A stretch of DNA of 64,000 nt from Actinomycetes bacterium (GCA_023429565.1 JAEZDJ010000065.1:3898-67897); one strand, 5' to 3'. Positions 26,976 through 37,104 are shown, counted from the stretch's first letter. Notes: a model not told the origin generated them from the sequence alone. Numbers and translations are program-made.

Positions 26976-27868
26976 GGGCGGACCTCCTTTGCCCTTTCGC
27001 TCACGGCAGATGCACCGCCCAAGCCAGCCCTCGCCGCCTCCGCAGCCTCGATCTCCGCAACAAGCTCCTCGGAGGTGTGCACCGGCACGGGATGTTTGGC
27101 AAATTCCTCGGTGAAATCGCGACCGCCGGGAAAGAGGGCTCCCATGTCAACTTGATCGGGGGAAACGCGCTGCGACAATGCAAAGCACTCGCGCATCGCA
27201 TACCAGGTGCATCCATCAAGTCGATCCTCCTTCGGCAGAAAGTCGAAGTCGCTCACAACCAGAGGATTGCCATACTCGATGGTGATTTTTGGGAAGCGGA
27301 AGAACTTGCCCTTCTGCTTCACGAGCTCGGCGTTGCGCACCGTCATGGGAAGAAGGGGTGCATGCCCCATCTTCGCGATAAAGGCCGCGCCCGAATGTAT
27401 TTCTGGAGTCATCGAGCCCTTTCCGCGACGGGTTCCCTCCGGAAGAATTCCCACCACCTCGCCATTCCGCAGCATGCGTGTCGCCCGCTTGATGGCCGTC
27501 CGGTCCGCCGCGTCCCGTTTGACCGGAAAGGCGCCCACTCGCGAGAGAATATGCCCGACCAGCCCATGGACGTTGCCGAACAGGGTCTCGCGCCCCAGGA
27601 AGCGCACCCACTGCGACGGACGGGCCGCCAGATACATGAAGGCCACGTCGAGGAAGGAGGTGTGGTTGCTGACGACGAGCACCCCGCTCTTGCCCTGGAA
27701 GCGCCGCAAGTTCATGCGACCATCCACCCGATAGCGGAAACATATCTTAAAGACGAAGGCGAGGAAGCCATAGATCAGATTTCCCAGCAGATGGGGCACC
27801 TGCCGCTCGGACGACGTGCCCCCAAGGGGCATGTCCCATAGTTTCTCATAAGGAAGCACGAGTCTCAC
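26972..27868 (-). CDS. plsC: 1-acyl-sn-glycerol-3-phosphate acyltransferase
   Basis: PlsC acylates lysophosphatidic acid to phosphatidic acid. The 298-residue protein has the acyltransferase motifs NHTSFLD (the HX4D block), GRETLFGNV, GAFPVKRD and ILPEGTRR. A hydrophobic stretch near residue 35 may anchor it to the membrane. The GTG at 27868 was chosen: it forms a GTGA overlap with the cmk stop and AAAGG lies 5-6 nt upstream. With PlsX, PlsY and GpsA also encoded here, the whole phosphatidate route is in the window. The C-terminal about 70 residues beyond the family core are acidic and unassigned. Confidence 0.92.
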   Translation of the reverse strand: MRLVLPYEKLWDMPLGGTSSERQVPHLLGNLIYGFLAFVFKICFRYRVDGRMNLRRFQGKSGVLVVSNHTSFLDVAFMYLAARPSQWVRFLGRETLFGNVHGLVGHILSRVGAFPVKRDAADRTAIKRATRMLRNGEVVGILPEGTRRGKGSMTPEIHSGAAFIAKMGHAPLLPMTVRNAELVKQKGKFFRFPKITIEYGNPLVVSDFDFLPKEDRLDGCTWYAMRECFALSQRVSPDQVDMGALFPGGRDFTEEFAKHPVPVHTSEELVAEIEAAEAARAGLGGASAVSERAKEVRP

Positions 27869-28569
27869 AGGGACCTTTCTCCGCCATTGGCACGTTGGAC
27901 CATGCGCTCGCGCGCCAGTTCGCGGATATCCTCGATGACCCCCTCGATATAGCATCCGGTCGAGTTGAGAAGCACGGCGTCGTCGGCAGGCCTGAGAGGA
28001 GAGGCCGCGCGTGACGAATCATGCTCGTCACGGCGGCGGATGTCGGCGAGCACCGTTTCGTAGTCGATCGACCCGATGCCGCGATCGACGTTCTGCCGCA
28101 CGCGGCGATGCGCCCGCTCCTCGTCGGATGCGGTCAAGAACACCTTGAGCTCCGCGGCGGGGAACACCGTCGTGCCGATGTCACGCCCTTCCACAACGAA
28201 GTTGCCCTCGCCACCGATTCTCCGCTGTTGCAGGACCAGCGCCTCGCGAACGCCAGGCACAGCAGACACGGGACTGACCGCCTTGTCGATCTGCTCGGTG
28301 CGAATCGCATCCGTGACGTCAACGCCCCCGATGGAAACACGCTTTGGCGTGGGGTCGCCCTCCTCGTGGCCGAAGTCTATGTCGTATGCACGGGCGATGC
28401 CCGTCAGGCCCTCTTCGTCATCCAAGGCGACACCGTCCTGCAGCGCCTGCCAGGCAACAGCGCGATACATGGCTCCCGTGTCGAGGCAGGAGAAGCCAAG
28501 CTCGCGTGCGACAGCCTTCGCGACCGTCGACTTTCCGGCCCCGCTGGGCCCATCAATGGCAATGATCAT
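27865..28569 (-). CDS. cmk: Cytidylate kinase
   Basis: Cmk phosphorylates CMP and dCMP. The 234-residue protein begins MIIAIDGPSGAGKSTVAKAV with the P-loop and has LDTGAMYRAVAW and VEGRDIGTTVFPAAELKVFL, both family signatures. It overlaps aroA upstream and plsC downstream by 4 nt each. The aroA-cmk-plsC-ispH order is conserved in many Gram-positive bacteria. Confidence 0.96.
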   Translation of the reverse strand: MIIAIDGPSGAGKSTVAKAVARELGFSCLDTGAMYRAVAWQALQDGVALDDEEGLTGIARAYDIDFGHEEGDPTPKRVSIGGVDVTDAIRTEQIDKAVSPVSAVPGVREALVLQQRRIGGEGNFVVEGRDIGTTVFPAAELKVFLTASDEERAHRRVRQNVDRGIGSIDYETVLADIRRRDEHDSSRAASPLRPADDAVLLNSTGCYIEGVIEDIRELARERMVQRANGGERSL

Positions 28570-29897
28570 CGCGCCAACCTTTCGATGTCTGAGAGAAAAT
28601 GGGGGTAGCTGACGTTCACTGCAGCGAAATTCTCAACCTCGACCGGCTCATTTCCTGTCAATCCCGCGAGGGCCCATGTCATGGCAAGCCGGTGATCGTT
28701 CTTCGAGTCAAACACAATGCCTGCCGGGACCCGCATATCGGGACGTCCTTCGATATAGAGGTCATTGGCATCGATCCACGCGTCGACGCCAAGAAGAGCA
28801 AGACCTTCCACCACGGCTGCCAGGCGGTCCGTCTCCTTCACGCGCAATTCGCCAACCTCCCGAAACACCGTCACTCCGCGAGCGCGAGAAGCGACCAGCG
28901 ACAGCACCGGCACCTCGTCGACCAGAGACGGTATCTTGTCCGCCGGAATCTCACATCCCCTGAGATCCGGCGTGTAGGAAGCAGATATGATGCCAGAGGG
29001 CTCCTTGCCGGCCGCGCCGGTGCGGCGAACGCTCACGTTGGCGCCCATGCGCTCAAGCGTGCGGGTGAAACCGATGCGGGCGGTGTTCAGGCTGACGTCC
29101 TCCACCTGAAGAGAGCTGCCCGGCATCATGAGCGCAGCGCAGACGAGAAAGGCGGCAGAAGACGGATCTCCCGGAACCTGCACCTCGCATGCTTTTGGAA
29201 CGCTGGGACCCTGCACGCTTGCCGTGCGTTCCGCGGCAGTCGTCGGCACGCCGAATTCGGGCAGCATGAGCTCCGTGTGATTGCGCGAAGGCGAGGGCTC
29301 GTTGACGACCGTCGTGCCTTCAGCATAGATGCCGGCAAGCAAGATGGCAGTTTTAAGCTGAGCCGAAGCCATCGGTGCGTCGTAGGTTATCGCATGCAAG
29401 TCGGATGTGCCACATACGGAGAGCGGCAGGGTCTCGCGGCCTTCGGGTGCAAAATGCACGCCCATCCGCATAAGGGGAGCCGTGATGCGCCGCATGGGAC
29501 GAGTCCTGAGAGACGCATCCCCCGTTATCTCGACCTTGATGTCCCACGGAGCAAGCATGCCCATGAGAAGGCGAGCCGTCGTGCCCGAATTGCCACAGTC
29601 AAGGGGACACTCGGGCTGCACGGGCCCTTCTGAACCCCATCCCTCTATGCCGCCAAACAGGCTGCCGTCAGGGCCCTTCTCAAGCGCAACGCGAGCTCCA
29701 AGCTGCCTGACCGCAGCGATGGACGAGCGGACATCCTCGGAATCCAGAAGCCCCGACACGCGTGACGTTCCCTCGGCCATGGCGGAAAACAACACCGCAC
29801 GATGGGAGAGAGACTTGTCTCCCGGCACGGCAACGGCGCCGCGGAGAGGCGAAGGCAGTGGATTGACGGTGACGGTTGCCAGGGGCTTATTCGACAT
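28566..29897 (-). CDS. aroA: 3-phosphoshikimate 1-carboxyvinyltransferase (EPSP synthase)
   Basis: AroA joins shikimate 3-phosphate and PEP in aromatic amino acid synthesis. Visible motifs are PGDKSLSHRAVLFSAMAEG, LDCGNSGTTARLLMGMLAPW and RVKETDRLAAV, with catalytic Lys, Arg and Asp residues in place. The ATG at 29897 was chosen because AAGGAG stands 7 nt before it; an ATG two codons upstream is too close to that site. It overlaps the end of tyrA by 11 nt. Confidence 0.95.
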   Translation of the reverse strand: MSNKPLATVTVNPLPSPLRGAVAVPGDKSLSHRAVLFSAMAEGTSRVSGLLDSEDVRSSIAAVRQLGARVALEKGPDGSLFGGIEGWGSEGPVQPECPLDCGNSGTTARLLMGMLAPWDIKVEITGDASLRTRPMRRITAPLMRMGVHFAPEGRETLPLSVCGTSDLHAITYDAPMASAQLKTAILLAGIYAEGTTVVNEPSPSRNHTELMLPEFGVPTTAAERTASVQGPSVPKACEVQVPGDPSSAAFLVCAALMMPGSSLQVEDVSLNTARIGFTRTLERMGANVSVRRTGAAGKEPSGIISASYTPDLRGCEIPADKIPSLVDEVPVLSLVASRARGVTVFREVGELRVKETDRLAAVVEGLALLGVDAWIDANDLYIEGRPDMRVPAGIVFDSKNDHRLAMTWALAGLTGNEPVEVENFAAVNVSYPHFLSDIERLAR

Positions 29898-31065
29898 GGA
29901 CATGCTCCTTCGCCGCAAGGGGGCTGAACGACACCGCGAATCCCGCATTGATGAGATGGGCGGACAGTTGCCCGACATCTCCCTCATCCGTGAGCACCAA
30001 GCTGAGAACGGCGCTGTCCTCCGTTATATGGTCAATCTCGATGGACTGGATGTTGCAACCCACCGAGCTCGCGATGGTCGTGGCCTCGGCAACGACACCC
30101 TTGCGATCCTCCATGGGGATGCGCACCTCAAGCAGTTTCTCAGTCGAGGGGACCCACGCGGCGGGCAGCGAGCGGCGGGCATCGGCAGCATCGGCGAGCA
30201 AGGAGGTGAGCTGAGGACGATCGCCGGCAGCAAGCGAGTCGGCGAACGACCCGATGATCCCCTGCATCTCAACCAAGCCCGCACGGAGCGCCTCGGCATT
30301 GTCGAAGGCGATGCCGCACCACAGTTCGGGAGATCCGGCCGCAATGCGCGTCGAGTCTTTGAAGCCGCCTGCGGCAAGCCTCATGAGGGCCTGCTGGTCG
30401 TCAGCGTGGCGACAGGCCAATTGCATGAGCGCGGAAGCCACGATATGGGGCACATGGCTCACGATGGCAACGGCATCGTCATGAGCCTCGCGTGGCAGCG
30501 CGATGACGCGAGCGCCGAGGCCCGTGATGAGCTCATGGAGCCGAGAGAAGTGCTCAGCCGGCGTCGTGGCATCGGGGCAGAGTATCCAGTGCGCGCCTTT
30601 GAACAGATCGGGCCGGGCGCCGTCGATGCCGCTTTTCTCAGAACCTGCCATCGGATGGCCGGGCACGTAGTTTTCGGGAGCAGGGAGCGTGCTGTTTGCC
30701 AAAGAGCTGATGCGTCCCTTGGTCGACACGGTGTCCGAGACAACGCCCCGATAGTCCCACGAGGCAAGGTCGGAAAAATACCCCTCGACCGCAGCGATGG
30801 GAGTCGCCACCATCACCAGGTCGCACCCCTGCTCGACAAACTCCTGAAACGCCGGCTCGTCCGGCAGCGCCGCCTCCGTCACCCATCCGCGCTCAAGAGC
30901 ACGCTCGACCGTGGGACCGTCAACATCGACCCCCAGCACGGCCACGCCCGGAAACGACCGGCGCACGGCAGCGGCGAATGATGCCCCAACGAGACCAAGG
31001 CCGATGACGGCGATGCGGTCAAAGGGCCGCTGGTTGGATACCTGATCTGATTGCTGTCCTGTCAT
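29887..31065 (-). CDS. tyrA: Prephenate dehydrogenase with C-terminal ACT domain
   Basis: TyrA oxidatively decarboxylates prephenate toward tyrosine. The 392-residue protein has an N-terminal NAD(P) fold, RIAVIGLGLVGASFAAAVRR, and the catalytic-domain motifs PGHPMAGSEKSG and VSHVPHIVASALM. An ACT domain follows from about residue 310 (LEVRIPMEDRKGVVAEATTI), the usual site of feedback control by aromatic amino acids. No chorismate mutase domain is fused. The start is somewhat uncertain: the ATG at 31065 has AAAGG about 11 nt upstream, and a GTG four codons earlier is possible. Confidence 0.92.
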   Translation of the reverse strand: MTGQQSDQVSNQRPFDRIAVIGLGLVGASFAAAVRRSFPGVAVLGVDVDGPTVERALERGWVTEAALPDEPAFQEFVEQGCDLVMVATPIAAVEGYFSDLASWDYRGVVSDTVSTKGRISSLANSTLPAPENYVPGHPMAGSEKSGIDGARPDLFKGAHWILCPDATTPAEHFSRLHELITGLGARVIALPREAHDDAVAIVSHVPHIVASALMQLACRHADDQQALMRLAAGGFKDSTRIAAGSPELWCGIAFDNAEALRAGLVEMQGIIGSFADSLAAGDRPQLTSLLADAADARRSLPAAWVPSTEKLLEVRIPMEDRKGVVAEATTIASSVGCNIQSIEIDHITEDSAVLSLVLTDEGDVGQLSAHLINAGFAVSFSPLAAKEHVHVE

Positions 31066-31135
31066 GGACCCGATCACCTTTCATGTCAATGCAACGCCCG
31101 GCGCGTCCCGCCGGCACGGTGCCGCTATTCTAGCA

Positions 31136-31999
31136 TTATAGGTTCGCCTGTGCGCGAGGACCGCCGATGGCGCGGCGAAGCGCCTCCTCTTCTTCACGCG
31201 AGAGAATCCGCCATGATCCACTTGGCAGGTCCCCAAGACCCACCGGACCAAACGTGTCCCGATGGAGCGCGAGCACCGGATGCCCGATCGCTCGAAACAT
31301 GCGCCGCACCTGACGCTTCCGTCCCTCATGTATGCCGATGCGCACGACCGCGCGAGACATCGATCGAGCGCGCTTGATGGCAACGTACTCCTTTGACGAT
31401 CCAGGAGGAGCGACAGGAGGCACGCAGAGCGAACGAAGCGCCTGATCGGCATCAGGCCCCGAGAGCAACTCGACCTCGGCCGGCAACGTGGGCCCATCGT
31501 CCAGCTCAATGCCTGCCCGCAGGCTCTCCAAACGCCGTTCCCCCGGACACCCCTCAACCAGCGCGGTATAGCTTTTCGTCACATGTCCGGCCGGACGGAG
31601 AAGGGCATGCCCGAGGTCGCCGTCGGTGGAGAAGAGCAGCAGGCCCGTCGTGTCGCGGTCGAGCCGTCCAATCGGAAACAGCCCAGGATAACGGGAAACA
31701 GGAACTAGATCAGCCACCGTCGGCCGTCCCTGAGGGTCCGACATCGTGGTGAGAATGCCGATGGGCTTGTGCAGCATGATGGTGACCGGGACGCCCTCCC
31801 GCCGCACGACGATGCCGTCAACCGCCACTTCATCCACAAGCGGGTCGACCTTGCTGCCAAGCTCGGTGACAACCTGGCCGTTGACGGTGACGCGTCCCGC
31901 CGTCATAAGATTTTCAGAACCACGGCGGCTCGCCGCGCCGGCCCGTGCCAAAAACTTCTGCAGGCGCAGAGGCACAACGCGATTGTCGTCTTCGGTCAC
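31136..31999 (-). CDS. rluB: Pseudouridine synthase of the RluB/RsuA family
   Basis: This enzyme forms pseudouridine in rRNA. The 287-residue protein has an N-terminal S4 RNA-binding domain (VPLRLQKFLARAGAASRRGS) and the catalytic block GRLDRDTTGLLLFSTDGDLGH containing the essential Asp, plus HEGRKRQVRRMFRAIGHPV. The GTG at 31999 was chosen for its strong TTGGAGGA ribosome site; the frame extends upstream without family similarity. It follows scpB, a conserved neighbour. Confidence 0.92.
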   Translation of the reverse strand: MTEDDNRVVPLRLQKFLARAGAASRRGSENLMTAGRVTVNGQVVTELGSKVDPLVDEVAVDGIVVRREGVPVTIMLHKPIGILTTMSDPQGRPTVADLVPVSRYPGLFPIGRLDRDTTGLLLFSTDGDLGHALLRPAGHVTKSYTALVEGCPGERRLESLRAGIELDDGPTLPAEVELLSGPDADQALRSLCVPPVAPPGSSKEYVAIKRARSMSRAVVRIGIHEGRKRQVRRMFRAIGHPVLALHRDTFGPVGLGDLPSGSWRILSREEEEALRRAIGGPRAQANL

Positions 32000-32161
32000 A
32001 TATCCTCCAATAAAAGCGGACTTTTCAGGACTCCTGGCACCACCATGCCTCACGTCCAAGCAGGTGCGGCAAGCTCGATCGCGCGCGAGATGCTGAACGC
32101 ACGTTCAGCAAAGGGCAACGGGATTCCCTTCTGCGCACGGCGACGGCCGTGCGCCAGGAGA

Positions 32162-32965
32162 TCACTCGTCATCGGTCTCGAACGTCAATTCGTCGAAATC
32201 GATCTTGTCCACCACTCCGAAACCCGAAGAAAGCGCTTCGTCCAGCATCTGCTGAACCGTGGTGGAAGGAGCATCCTCCGAAGGGTTTCCCTGCCCAGAA
32301 AACGTCTCGGCCTCGTCGTCGAACTCGAACTCGAGGCCGTCAAACCCGTCACGATGAACACGGGCATCCTCAGCGACGCGCACGGGCTCGTGAACGACGC
32401 CGAGCCGTTCCCGGATAAACGCGCGGGTGTCGTCATCCGGCGCAAACAGGTCAAGGTCAGGAAGATCGGCGGTTGAGCGAAGGCCAAACTTCTCCAGAAA
32501 GACGCGCGTCGTCGCATACAGGGTTGGATTTCCCGGCGCGTCAGCCGTGCCGGCCTCGCGCACGAGTCCCTTCTCAACCAACGAGTTGATGGAACTGTCA
32601 GAACTCACTCCCCGCACGGACGCAACGCCGGAACGCGTGACGGGCTGCCCATAGGCAACGACGGCAAGCGTCTCAAGAGCCGCTTGGGAGAGCTTGCGCG
32701 TGTCCCATGACAGCACGTACCGCTCGATGAGTTCATGGAAGACGGGATGGGTATACAGACGCCATCCGCCAGCCACCTCACGCAGCTGAACGCCGCGATC
32801 CTCAGCCTCGAATCGCGCCTTCAATTCCACAAGCGCCGACTCGACCTCGCCGGGATCGACCTCCAGCATAGTGGCGAGGGAGATGACGCCCACCGGTTCG
32901 TCAGTGACGAACAGCAGCGCCTCGAGTGCGCCCGTAAGCTGGCTTTCCTGCAAACCTGAGAACAT
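32162..32965 (-). CDS. scpB: Segregation and condensation protein B
   Basis: ScpB is a winged-helix kleisin-interacting subunit of the SMC-ScpAB complex. The 267-residue protein has the two winged-helix regions (LTGALEALLFVTDEPVGVIS and LSQAALETLAVVAYGQPVTR) and SLVEKGLVREAG. The last 70 or so residues are acidic and extend past the usual 190-200 residue family end; this tail has no recognisable domain. The gene starts 3 nt after scpA. Confidence 0.94.
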   Translation of the reverse strand: MFSGLQESQLTGALEALLFVTDEPVGVISLATMLEVDPGEVESALVELKARFEAEDRGVQLREVAGGWRLYTHPVFHELIERYVLSWDTRKLSQAALETLAVVAYGQPVTRSGVASVRGVSSDSSINSLVEKGLVREAGTADAPGNPTLYATTRVFLEKFGLRSTADLPDLDLFAPDDDTRAFIRERLGVVHEPVRVAEDARVHRDGFDGLEFEFDDEAETFSGQGNPSEDAPSTTVQQMLDEALSSGFGVVDKIDFDELTFETDDE

Positions 32966-32968
32966 TCC

Positions 32969-33772
32969 CTAGCCCCTCCCCGCTCCATCGCTCACCGACG
33001 TGAGCGGATCATCGTCAGACATGAGCAAATCTCCCGACCCCTCGACAAAGTGGATCCCCATGTCCCCAAATTGCTCGCTCTGTTCAATCGTCACCAGGGA
33101 TCTCTTGTAGAGCTCAAGGACTGCCAAAAACGTCACGACGACCACAGGCGTCGGCGTGCGCGCGTCAACCAAATCAGAAAAGGCAAGGTTCTTTGCGCCC
33201 GCTATCCTCCGATGGATGGCATGCATGTATCCTTCGACGGGTATGGGCTTTGCCGCTATATGCTCCGACTCGAGCAGAAACGCCTCGCGGCGGGCATAGG
33301 CGGCAGCGGCCGAAGCAGCAATTCCGTCGAGAGTCGTGCCCTTGAGGTAATCGGGCATGAGGCCAAGGAAGCAGGGATCGGGGCCAAAAGGACGGGAATG
33401 CATGCGGCCTTCCGAGATGAAACGCGTATGCAGTGCGGCAGCGGCGTTCTTGTGCTGCTTGTAGACAAGCAGGCGTTCCACCAGCATGTCGCGAGCCTCG
33501 CTGGGCGCCAGCTCCTCCAGCTCGTCTTCCATCGCGTCCCGCTCGCGAGGCAGGAGACTCTCTGCCTTGATTTCAAGAAGGGTTGACGCCACCAGGAGAA
33601 AGTCGCTCGCCACATCGAGGTCGAGATTGTCCATGCGGGCCACCTCGGCCAGATACTGGTCGGCAATCTGAGCGATGGAGATGGCCCCGATGTCAACCTT
33701 TTGCCGGCTGACCAAATACAGCAACAGATCGAAGGGGCCCTCAAAACTGTCTATGCGCACCTTGTACGACAT
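32969..33772 (-). CDS. scpA: Segregation and condensation protein A
   Basis: ScpA is the kleisin that bridges the two heads of the SMC dimer. The 267-residue protein begins MSYKVRIDSFEGPFDLLLYL, the conserved N-terminus that contacts the SMC neck, and ends in a winged-helix segment (VVVVTFLAVLELYKRSLVTI). It is immediately upstream of scpB. Together with smc at the left end the whole condensin is encoded in this window, but in two operons 30 kb apart. Confidence 0.95.
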   Translation of the reverse strand: MSYKVRIDSFEGPFDLLLYLVSRQKVDIGAISIAQIADQYLAEVARMDNLDLDVASDFLLVASTLLEIKAESLLPRERDAMEDELEELAPSEARDMLVERLLVYKQHKNAAAALHTRFISEGRMHSRPFGPDPCFLGLMPDYLKGTTLDGIAASAAAAYARREAFLLESEHIAAKPIPVEGYMHAIHRRIAGAKNLAFSDLVDARTPTPVVVVTFLAVLELYKRSLVTIEQSEQFGDMGIHFVEGSGDLLMSDDDPLTSVSDGAGRG

Positions 33773-33780
33773 GGGCCACG

Positions 33781-34455
33781 CTAGACGTCAAAGGGGAACA
33801 GGAGGTTCGCCACATTTCCAGCCGTGGCATTGAGATACAAGCCGATGGGATTGAAGTTGAGGACGTAGGGCACCAGGATGACGGCGACCATGAAGATGGG
33901 GAACGCATATCGCTGCACCTTGTAATAGGTCGGCAGGTATTTTCTCGGGAGGAAGAACGCGAAAATGGACGAGCCATCCAACGGAGGGATGGGCAAGAGG
34001 TTGAAGAACATGAGATAGAGGTTGATGAGAGCAAACATCGGCAAGAACATCAGATAGAAATAGGAGAACAGCTCGTTTTCCACCACAAGGGTATGCGCAG
34101 GCGCATACAGCACCCAAGCAATGATGGCGGCAAGAAAAGCCAGGACGAGGTTCGCGGCGGGACCCGCAAGGCCGACGATAAGGTCTCCCTTTCGGGGATC
34201 CTTGAAGTATGCCGGATTGTACGGAACAGGTTTCGCGTAGCCAAACACCGGCATGCTCATGGCCATAAGCAGCAGCGGCATGATGATCGTGCCGAAGGGG
34301 TCGATATGCTTGAGCGGATTCATGGACAGGCGTCCGGCGCGTTTGGCGGTTGGATCACCCAGCTTATAGGCTGCGAGGCCATGCATGGCCTCATGGCACA
34401 CGATGGCTGGGATGAAGCTGAGTATGGAGCAGATGATATAGGGTATTGAAGTCAT
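33781..34455 (-). CDS. Site-2 protease-like (M50) membrane metallopeptidase
   Basis: M50 family proteins are intramembrane zinc proteases. This 224-residue protein is hydrophobic with about six helices, the zinc motif HEAMH in AIVCHEAMHGLAAYKLGD, and the second motif NLLPIPPLDGSSIF, which supplies the third metal ligand (Asp). There is no PDZ domain, fitting the short type often found beside scpA. The ATG at 34455 matches the usual family N-terminus but has no strong ribosome site; an in-frame ATG at 34482 is an alternative. The substrate is unknown. Confidence 0.85.
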   Translation of the reverse strand: MTSIPYIICSILSFIPAIVCHEAMHGLAAYKLGDPTAKRAGRLSMNPLKHIDPFGTIIMPLLLMAMSMPVFGYAKPVPYNPAYFKDPRKGDLIVGLAGPAANLVLAFLAAIIAWVLYAPAHTLVVENELFSYFYLMFLPMFALINLYLMFFNLLPIPPLDGSSIFAFFLPRKYLPTYYKVQRYAFPIFMVAVILVPYVLNFNPIGLYLNATAGNVANLLFPFDV

Positions 34456-34577
34456 AATGCCAAACAGTCTACCGCATCGCATCGCCAACCCCGTCCCGAA
34501 CGGGGAAATTTCACAAGTGGAAACGCACCCGCCCTGGTGGCGCATCACAGAATCGGCCCCCGAATCGTCTGAGAGCC

Positions 34578-35039
34578 TTATTCCAAACCAGGGCACCCCC
34601 GCTGTCGGAGCGCTTCATAGGCGCCAATCGCCACGGCGTTCGAAAGGTTGAGGCTGCGCAAGCCAGCCCGCATGGGAATGCGGACGCAGCGGTCGGCGTA
34701 ACGTTGAACAACGCCGTGGTCGAGGCCTCGACTCTCGCGACCAAACAGCAGAAACGCCTCCTCGCCGTAGCTCACGTCCGTGAACGCACGCGACGCCTGC
34801 CCTGTGAACAGGTGCAGCTCTCCCGTGCCATGAGCCTCGAGAAACGCCTCCACGCATGGCCAGCGCACGATGTCGACCTCATCCCAGTAGTCACAGCCCG
34901 CACGCGCGAGGTTCCTCTGGGTCAAATGGAACCCCAAGGGTTCGACCACATGCAACCGCGCACCGATGCAGGCGCAGGTCCGCGCGACGTTTCCGGTGTT
35001 TTGCGGAATCTCCGGCTCAACCAGCACGATGTTCAGCAC
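34578..35039 (-). CDS. trmL: tRNA (cytidine/uridine34-2'-O)-methyltransferase TrmL
   Basis: TrmL is a SPOUT methyltransferase acting on the wobble base of leucine tRNAs. The 153-residue protein begins MLNIVLVEPEIPQNTGNVAR and contains LFGRESRGLDHGVV and IPMRAGLRSLNLSNAVAIGAYE, the knot motifs that bind SAM. The length is typical. It is placed 9 nt after the ABC-F gene. Confidence 0.94.
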   Translation of the reverse strand: MLNIVLVEPEIPQNTGNVARTCACIGARLHVVEPLGFHLTQRNLARAGCDYWDEVDIVRWPCVEAFLEAHGTGELHLFTGQASRAFTDVSYGEEAFLLFGRESRGLDHGVVQRYADRCVRIPMRAGLRSLNLSNAVAIGAYEALRQRGCPGLE

Positions 35040-35048
35040 GTCAGCTCC

Positions 35049-37104
35049 TCAAAGGAGTTCCTGCTGGCGCGCCATTTCGGCCTCCAGCTCCTCCGTGAGC
35101 GCAAACCATTCCTCCTCGGCCGATGCCAGACGCCGCTTGAGGTCCGCGTGCTCGGCGACCGCATCAGAGCTGGCATCTTCGTTCATATAGAAGGCGGGAT
35201 CGGCCATGAGCTCCAGCAACTCAGCCATGCGAACGCCATCACGCTCCATCTGCCGGTCCAGATCGGCAATGCGCTTGCGATGGTTCTTGAGCGCCGAATA
35301 GGCACGATTGCGAGCCTCAGCCTCGCGACGCTTCTGGTCCTTCGTTTTCGGGGCGCTGCCGCGGGGTGCGGTCAAGTCAGACGCCTCGGCGTCGTGTCCA
35401 GGACCGAGCGCCCTGGCCGGTTTCCCAGACGCACCCCTCCCGTTCGCCACGGCAGGAGCAGGTTTCTCCATCACCTCATCCACAAGGGAGGGTGAATCGG
35501 GAACCGACCCGTCGGTCTGGCCGCTTTTGAAGAGGTAATAGCCGTAGTCACCATCGTAGTTCGACACTTTGCCCGGAACAACTTCGACGATGCGGTTCGC
35601 CACGCCGCTGATGAGATGGCGGTCGTGCGTGATGAACACGATGGTTCCCTCGAAGACTTTAAGCGCCTGCTCGAGAATGTCGGCACTGGCAATGTCCAGA
35701 TGGTTGGTCGGCTCGTCCAGGCAGAGCAGCGGGCTCGGCGCAACAAGCATCTTTGCCAAGGCGAGACGGCTTTTCTCGCCGCCAGAAAGCACGCCCACCT
35801 TCTTTTCGACGTCATCGCCCACAAACAGGAACGCCCCCAACAGCGTGCGAACCTGCGAGATGCTCCATCCCGGAGCCACGCGGTCCAGCTCCTCGAACAC
35901 GGTGTTTCCCGCATACAGCTCTTCCAGCTGATGTTGGGCATAGTAGGTTTTGCTGACGTGCACGCCGTAGTCGATAGTGCCCGCGTCGGGCGAAAGCACG
36001 CCGGCAATCATCTTGAGCAAGGTTGATTTGCCGGATCCGTTCGGACCGACGAGCGCCACCTTGTCACCCCGGTAGAGCGTGAGGTTCAGGTCGTCATGCA
36101 CGCGCTTCTCCCCGAAACCCTTTGCCACCCCCTCCATTCGCACCACCATGTCGCCTGTGCGGGGAGGTTGCTTGAAATTGAAATGAACCTTCTTCTTTTC
36201 CTCGGGAATCTCGATGCGTTTGATCTTCTCGAGCTTCTTGACACGGTCTTGGACCTGCTTTGCCTTGGTCGGTTTGTAGCGGAATTTCTCAACGAACGCC
36301 TCCATGTGCGCGATCTCTTCCGCCTGCTTCGACGCCTCTGCGCGCAAACGCTCAATGCGCTCGGCGCGCGCCTTCAGGTAGGCGGTGTAGTTCCCGCGGT
36401 AGAGGCTCACCCCGCCGTTGTCGATCTCCGCAACCCGATCCACCATGTTGTCCATGAAAGCACGGTCGTGGCTGACCACGACCACGGTTCCCGAATAGCC
36501 CCGGAGGAAGCCCTCAAGCCATTTGACGCTCTCCAGGTCCAGGTGATTCGTCGGCTCGTCAAGCAGGAGCACCTCAGGGTTGCGGATGAGCAGTTTGGCC
36601 AGAGCGATGCGCATCTGCCAACCTCCCGAAAACCCCGCAGCCGAGCGTTTCATGTCCGCTTCCTTGAAGCCCAGGCCGAACAGCACGCCTCGCACCTTCG
36701 CCTCGATGGTGTAGCCGCCCAAGGCCTCGTAGGCGTCTCGGGCCCGGCCAGCCGCAGCCAGCTGCTGCTCCGTTGGATGGTCGCCCAGGTCAGACTCAAG
36801 CTTCTGGAGACGTTCCTCAGCTTCCAGCACCTCCACCTGGGAGGAGAGGACTTCTTCGAAGATGGGGCGGTCGCCCATCTCGATAGCCTCCTGTTCGAGA
36901 TATCCCACCCGAGCGCCTTTGGCGAACAGCACGCGGCCGTCGTCGGCGTCCTCTTCTCCGGTGATGATGTTGAGAAGCGGTCTTGCCTGCCCCGTTGGGG
37001 CCGACGAGCGCCAGGCGGTCATATTCTTCCAGACGAAACGTCACGTCGGAAAACAACGTGCGTCCTCCAAATGACTTCGAGAGATGTTCGAGCTGCATGA
37101 TCAT
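35049..37104 (-). pseudogene. ABC-F family ATPase with frameshift in first Walker A
   Basis: ABC-F proteins are soluble twin-ATPases acting on the ribosome. The coding sequence begins at 37104 (MIMQLEHLSKSFGGRTLFSD), runs to the first Walker A (ALVGPNGAGKT) and then leaves frame near 36979-36981. The rest continues in another frame as LLNIITGEEDADDGRVLFAK to the stop at 35049. Comparison with GKTTLL in relatives implies loss of two bases, ACCACG becoming ACCG. The remainder is intact: first signature GFSGGWQMRIALAKL, linker, second Walker A VGPNGSGKSTLLKM, second signature LSGGEKSRLALAKM and DEPTNHLD in both halves. The C-terminal 130 residues form a coiled coil. It could be a recent mutation or a sequencing error; the lack of any other decay favours one of these two. 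Confidence 0.85.
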
